Shown here: piece after piece, positions 57,901-64,000 of the stretch
How the letters are laid out: every line of letters starts with the position of its first letter
Position numbering within the stretch: position 1 is the stretch's first letter
Assembly (NCBI RefSeq): GCF_009017415.1
Contig: NC_092409.1
Coordinates: 2,790,001-2,854,000 of the forward strand
Reading direction: 5' to 3'
DNA length: 64,000 nucleotides
From: Aspergillus flavus
Taxonomy: Eukaryota > Ascomycota > Eurotiomycetes > Eurotiales > Aspergillaceae
Notes under the pieces: generated by a model
Told to the model about the DNA's origin: nothing
Database searches by the model: none
What the model saw: the letters and a program-made list of their open reading frames with translations, nothing else
Program-made: the position numbers and the translations under genes

Positions 57901-58593
57901 GTGATCCCAGATGTCTAACCGAAAATCCACAGGTGACCAGAAGGTCATTCCTAGCATCCATATCATTGACAGCTGTTCCATGGGCCTTCCAAGACTTAAC
58001 GACACGAAAATCGGTGAGACTCAAGGCGTTCACTGATCCGGTGTCTGTCGCAGCACAAAGATATCGGCTCTTTTTCATCATAGTGTAATTATATTCCGTC
58101 GGCAGCTTGTCGACTATGTGTCCCTTATCGATATCAATCGTAAACATTGCCTTCTGACATCCGGCCACTATAACTTTGTTCAATTGTGCCGTGAAGCTCA
58201 TGCAACGTAGATCCGTCATGTCCTCATGGGTAATGTGCCATTGCGTCAGGCCACGCCGGGTTATCATATGAACACTCTTCGAAGACAATGATATCACGCC
58301 TCTATCATGAAAAAGTATCTGCCGCACGGGGCCTTCGGAGACTGGGTGTGCCCGGACGGAGGTATACCTCTGTAATTCTGGACCGCAAAAGGAAGTGATT
58401 CGGCCCTGCCGAGGAAGCAGACGCAGATCAGCACATAGTCAACTTCCACAATGGAAGACCTTACATATTCATTCCCTGCCCACAGCAGTTCCATCACATC
58501 GTCAAAAGCTATTGCTGTCGCAATCGTTGGCATGCCATGTGGGCTTGGAGGTGGCACCTGAATGCGCGACAGTTCATCCCAATCGGCTTCCAT
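54954..58593 (-). CDS. pan2: PAN2 catalytic subunit of the PAN2-PAN3 poly(A) deadenylase
   Basis: Three exons, 58593-58465, 58405-57108 and 57051-54954, give about 1174 residues, the usual PAN2 length. The N-terminal third is a WD40 propeller ([24 protein letters not shown], then [14 protein letters not shown]). A linker that binds PAN3 follows. Next is a ubiquitin-hydrolase-like pseudo-enzyme domain without a catalytic Cys ([22 protein letters not shown]); it retains zinc-binding pairs CMFC and CNYC. The C-terminal RNase D-type exonuclease has the four acidic residues and His of the DEDDh class ([34 protein letters not shown]). Family knowledge: it trims poly(A) tails in the cytoplasm as the first step of mRNA decay. 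Neighbouring HBS1 is also an mRNA-surveillance factor, on the same strand. Confidence 0.95.
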
Positions 58594-60183
58594 GGTGCTA
58601 ACATTGCACCCGGGTCTTCGCCCGAGCTTCTCTTATCTTTAAATCAGATGCAGGCGACGTGGTTATTCCTAAAGACTGAAACGGTCCTGTCCATTCGGAA
58701 AGAGAGCGAAATCGGGCATTGTTCGGCGTAGACGCGATTGCGGGGGGAGCTATCAGAGGTCGTTTTCGAGGGTCACAGCACACGGTCTTGAAGGGGTAGA
58801 AGCCGAGCCAAACTCTCCCATTCACCAGTAATATTGCCCGTCTCTGTTCGAAAATATACTTGGAAAGCCCCCCAAGCGTGCTATCTGCAAAGATGAGGCG
58901 GTAATACTGATGAGGTACCGACACGTCGTCACGTGAAAGCTAGAGCGGGGGACATGCTGTATCGCCTCAGGCAGCGATCAGGTAGCCAAAAGAGAAAAAC
59001 AAGTACGGAGTACGGAGTACTTCCTCGAGTTATAGTATACACCTGTACTGCTTGCCCTAATGCTACTAACCTAGGCCCATAATTACACCAGAAACCAAGG
59101 TAGTTTGGTCATATGTATTAATTATTAATTTGATCTATCAAGTGTCCTAGTTATACATTCTTGAGTATAGACTCACATCAAAAAATCAGAACACACTAAT
59201 ATCCAATTCCAATTCAGTATGGAGATAAATACACACTCATTACACGTAAAGCTTTCGAGACTTAAACTTTATTGCAAGTACTTATATTGAATATTAACCC
59301 AGCTCATATCTAGTATCACTTAAACTGCGATTAATCGCACTTTATACCATTTCATAGGACAGCCAAAAGGGATGAAGGTCAGATGACTTAGCTCAGTGGA
59401 AAGATTTCGTAAACTTCGTTGCGTGCACATTGCAGGATTAATGACTCCGCAAAAAGAGGTCATGTAAGTTTGGAATTTTCTCTGATTATGCATTATACAG
59501 TTAACCATTTTATTAAATTTTTATTCGAAATTACAATTGCTTCTGATGACGTAATAAGCTTGAGATCTTGACCCTCGAGAAGATACAGGATTCTATTCCA
59601 CCCCTGATGGACTGTATAAAATCAGGGTTTAGCCCTTTCTCCATCCCAATGTAGTAATAGTGCGCTTTCAAGTAGTCAGTAATAGTGTACCTATATACTG
59701 ATCTCTATTGACCATCTGAGGAACTTAACCGTCTTCATTGAGCGTACGTTTGAGGGCCGTTGCCGATTCTATCGGTTGCGACTAATCTAAAGGCTTTCCA
59801 CCTAATGCCTGTACTAGTAAGTACTTGGATATACTGGGACGAAGATCAGTGTGGCTATATCGATCATTCCTGAGCTATTGCGATTACGCGGGTTCCATTT
59901 ACATATTCAAACGAAGTGTATCGACCACATGACGAAAGTCCATATTCGTCTCTCGACTAGGCACATAACAGAGCGCAAGTGAAATGAGCAAATGGCTACC
60001 AAGATCGACAAAGCAGGCTAATGTAACAGAACAAGAAAAAGCAATCCCGGCACTCGCCTAAACCCGAGACCAAGCATCAAACCCTCATCGCGTTACACAA
60101 ACCTGAATGGGAAAATGGTGCCAATACGCCGGTTCATTAAGTGAAATCATGATATTCAGATCTTGTAAGCCTCGCCACTAGTA
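58594..60183. other. Intergenic, AT-rich, with a short GTACGGA repeat
   Basis: About 1.6 kb. The 58.6-58.95 kb end holds the PAN2 promoter. A 7-bp unit GTACGGA is repeated 2.5 times at 59003-59020. A TTAGCTCAGTGG string at about 59387 is reminiscent of a tRNA box A, but no box B follows. The rest is AT-rich without genes. Confidence 0.45.
59003..59020 (+). repeat. Short GTACGGA tandem repeat
   Basis: Two and a half perfect copies of a 7-bp unit. From memory, similar short TACGGAG repeats recur in Aspergillus and Penicillium intergenic DNA; the cause is unknown to me. Confidence 0.6.
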
Positions 60184-62498
<2,315 letters not shown>

Positions 62499-64000
62499 CG
62501 TGATTGTTCCTCCTCAAGCTAATCTAACCGACAGCGTAATGTCTGGATTAACGGTGACAGGTAGGATGATCTTTCGCTCAAGAGAATACGAGGCTTGTGG
62601 TTGGGCTAGGGAATCTGATCGCCTGCAGGGTATTGACTGGGCTAGATGTTAGCCACTGAACCTCCTGATGGCCACCAGGTTCCTGATCAACGTCCGATGC
62701 GGGGAACCGGTCGACGGTATCGAGACGTAAGGCTGAAGTCGGCTAGTTGTTAAGCAGTGTCTATTGGCTTGAAGATAATTAAGGGGAAACTGACTCCCGC
62801 TTCGAATTGGAAGGGATCTCAGGAATAACGAAGGAACGTGGAGATCTCGGGCATTCAGTGGAAGGCTGCAACTGATACTGCCTTACGGTCCTTAGTAGCA
62901 CTAGTATCCTCCTAAACAGGTGATCGCGCAGGCGGAGAGCTGCGCCTCTGACGCTGACTGGCCGCGCACTACTCCCGAATAAGCGAGTCCGGGCCCTATG
63001 ACGATATTACCAACTATGACAGAAACTTATCAGGCAGGTACCACCAGCCCACATAGAATACGTACTGTACTCCTGGTGCCTAGGGAGATAACTTACTGGA
63101 TAATAAAAGATATATATATATCCGTATTCGTTCCATTCACTTGAATTGGCATACATACGTTCCGAAATATATACAACTGCCTAGCCAGTACCCAGAATTT
63201 CAAGTGGATAAAAATACATGTTACCATGATTTTACGTGCCCCGTAGTAGAGGCATGACCTTCCTAAGCTATTTAAAGCACAATGGCCCCTCGCCGAGCTA
63301 CAGAGAACTGAACCGCCACGCAAAGAATACCGCGGAGGAATATATAGCGAATTTGTAGTACGAATACCGAAGATCGTACAGAAGAAATATACATACAACC
63401 TCAATAGCTTTTCAGTAGCAGATTGATTCAGCGCGGTTCAGCTCATTATGAATCCATCGTGAAGTATGTTAACAGGCGAGACATCAGGAAAAGACTGTGC
63501 TCTTTTCTTTTCAACTAAGATCTAAACAGCCAAGGGAATTTGCGAACGTCATGAGGATAGTGAAAAAGAAGTCATATATTAAACCGGGAAGAGACCCAGC
63601 CGTGCCTTCGTATGTGCCGCTCAAGTCTGGGTTATTCTTACCACATGAAGGCTCATTCATTACGAAGGGTCATATCCCGCTAGCTCCAACTTTCAATCCC
63701 GCCGGCCTAGAAAGCAGAATTACCGGCGAATAACAATAAACGAAGGGAACCCCATATAGGATTTACAGTATTTTCCATCATCCCAAACATCGGTGATGAT
63801 ACAAATAAAAGGAGTGAGGTGTGTGAGGCAACATCATCACAGTAAGAGGATATATTTGAACGTGAAGAAAGGTGGTGAAGTTTTTGTTTTCGTAAGCCCT
63901 GTCACAGCAGGAAAGCAGGAATTGCAAAGCCATCAATCATCGCCATCTATGAGATTTAGATCCAGAAGAAGAGAAACACGGGCATGGGAGGTCATCATGA
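62499..64000. other. Intergenic to the window end
   Basis: About 1.5 kb starting with the HSE1 promoter. A plus-strand frame at 63497-63733 (78 codons) and others do not resemble proteins. The next gene lies beyond the window. Confidence 0.4.

Noticed and set aside
59380..59470. TTAGCTCAGTGG box A-like string suggesting a tRNA gene
   Set aside because: No box B at tRNA spacing and no cloverleaf could be formed.

Overview
The window is nuclear DNA of a filamentous ascomycete, most likely an Aspergillus/Penicillium-type member of the Eurotiales. Most genes carry short introns (about 50-130 nt) with GTRNGT donors and CTAAC-like branch points. The proteins include typical mould families: Zn2Cys6 regulators, a BYS1-domain protein, a HET-domain relic, an HDEL-tailed BiP and a CYP61/ERG5 P450. 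Exon structures below were assembled by hand from splice signals and reading-frame continuity; none has transcript support.

Layout. (1) 0-7.3 kb: a mitochondrial hydroxyacid-oxoacid transhydrogenase and a PHO85-type cyclin-dependent kinase diverge from a 1.3-kb intergenic region. They are followed by a secreted BYS1-domain protein and a secreted arylsulfotransferase-like protein. (2) 9-26.5 kb: an accessory-looking group. It holds an old yellow enzyme, two NmrA/isoflavone-reductase-like NAD(P)-binding proteins, a cluster-type regulator-like gene with an in-frame stop, an alpha/beta hydrolase with an Asp nucleophile, a linalool dehydratase/isomerase-like protein and a Zn2Cys6 regulator. No polyketide, peptide or terpene synthase is present. 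(3) 28-36.7 kb: a sterol C-22 desaturase (ERG5/CYP61), a 3-kb gene-poor stretch holding a tRNA-derived SINE-like element, an MFS sugar transporter and a multi-spanning fungal membrane protein. (4) 38-50 kb: the ER chaperone BiP, with a HacA-type UPR element match in its promoter; a haem-degrading-domain (DUF336) protein; two tandem Zn2Cys6 regulators; a zinc alcohol dehydrogenase; and a decayed HET-domain gene. (5) 51-62.5 kb: a conserved housekeeping block on the minus strand: HBS1 (ribosome rescue), PAN2 (poly(A) deadenylase) and HSE1 (ESCRT-0).

How they work together. HBS1 and PAN2 both serve mRNA surveillance or decay. HSE1 acts in endosomal sorting, BiP in ER folding and ERG5 in ergosterol synthesis. 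The 9-26.5 kb group combines enone reduction, NAD(P)H-dependent reduction, hydrolysis and a hydratase/isomerase-type fold with two regulators. I infer a small, core-less terpenoid or aromatic transformation/catabolic group; this is a hypothesis. Housekeeping genes at both ends surround accessory DNA that carries decayed genes and AT-rich degraded stretches.
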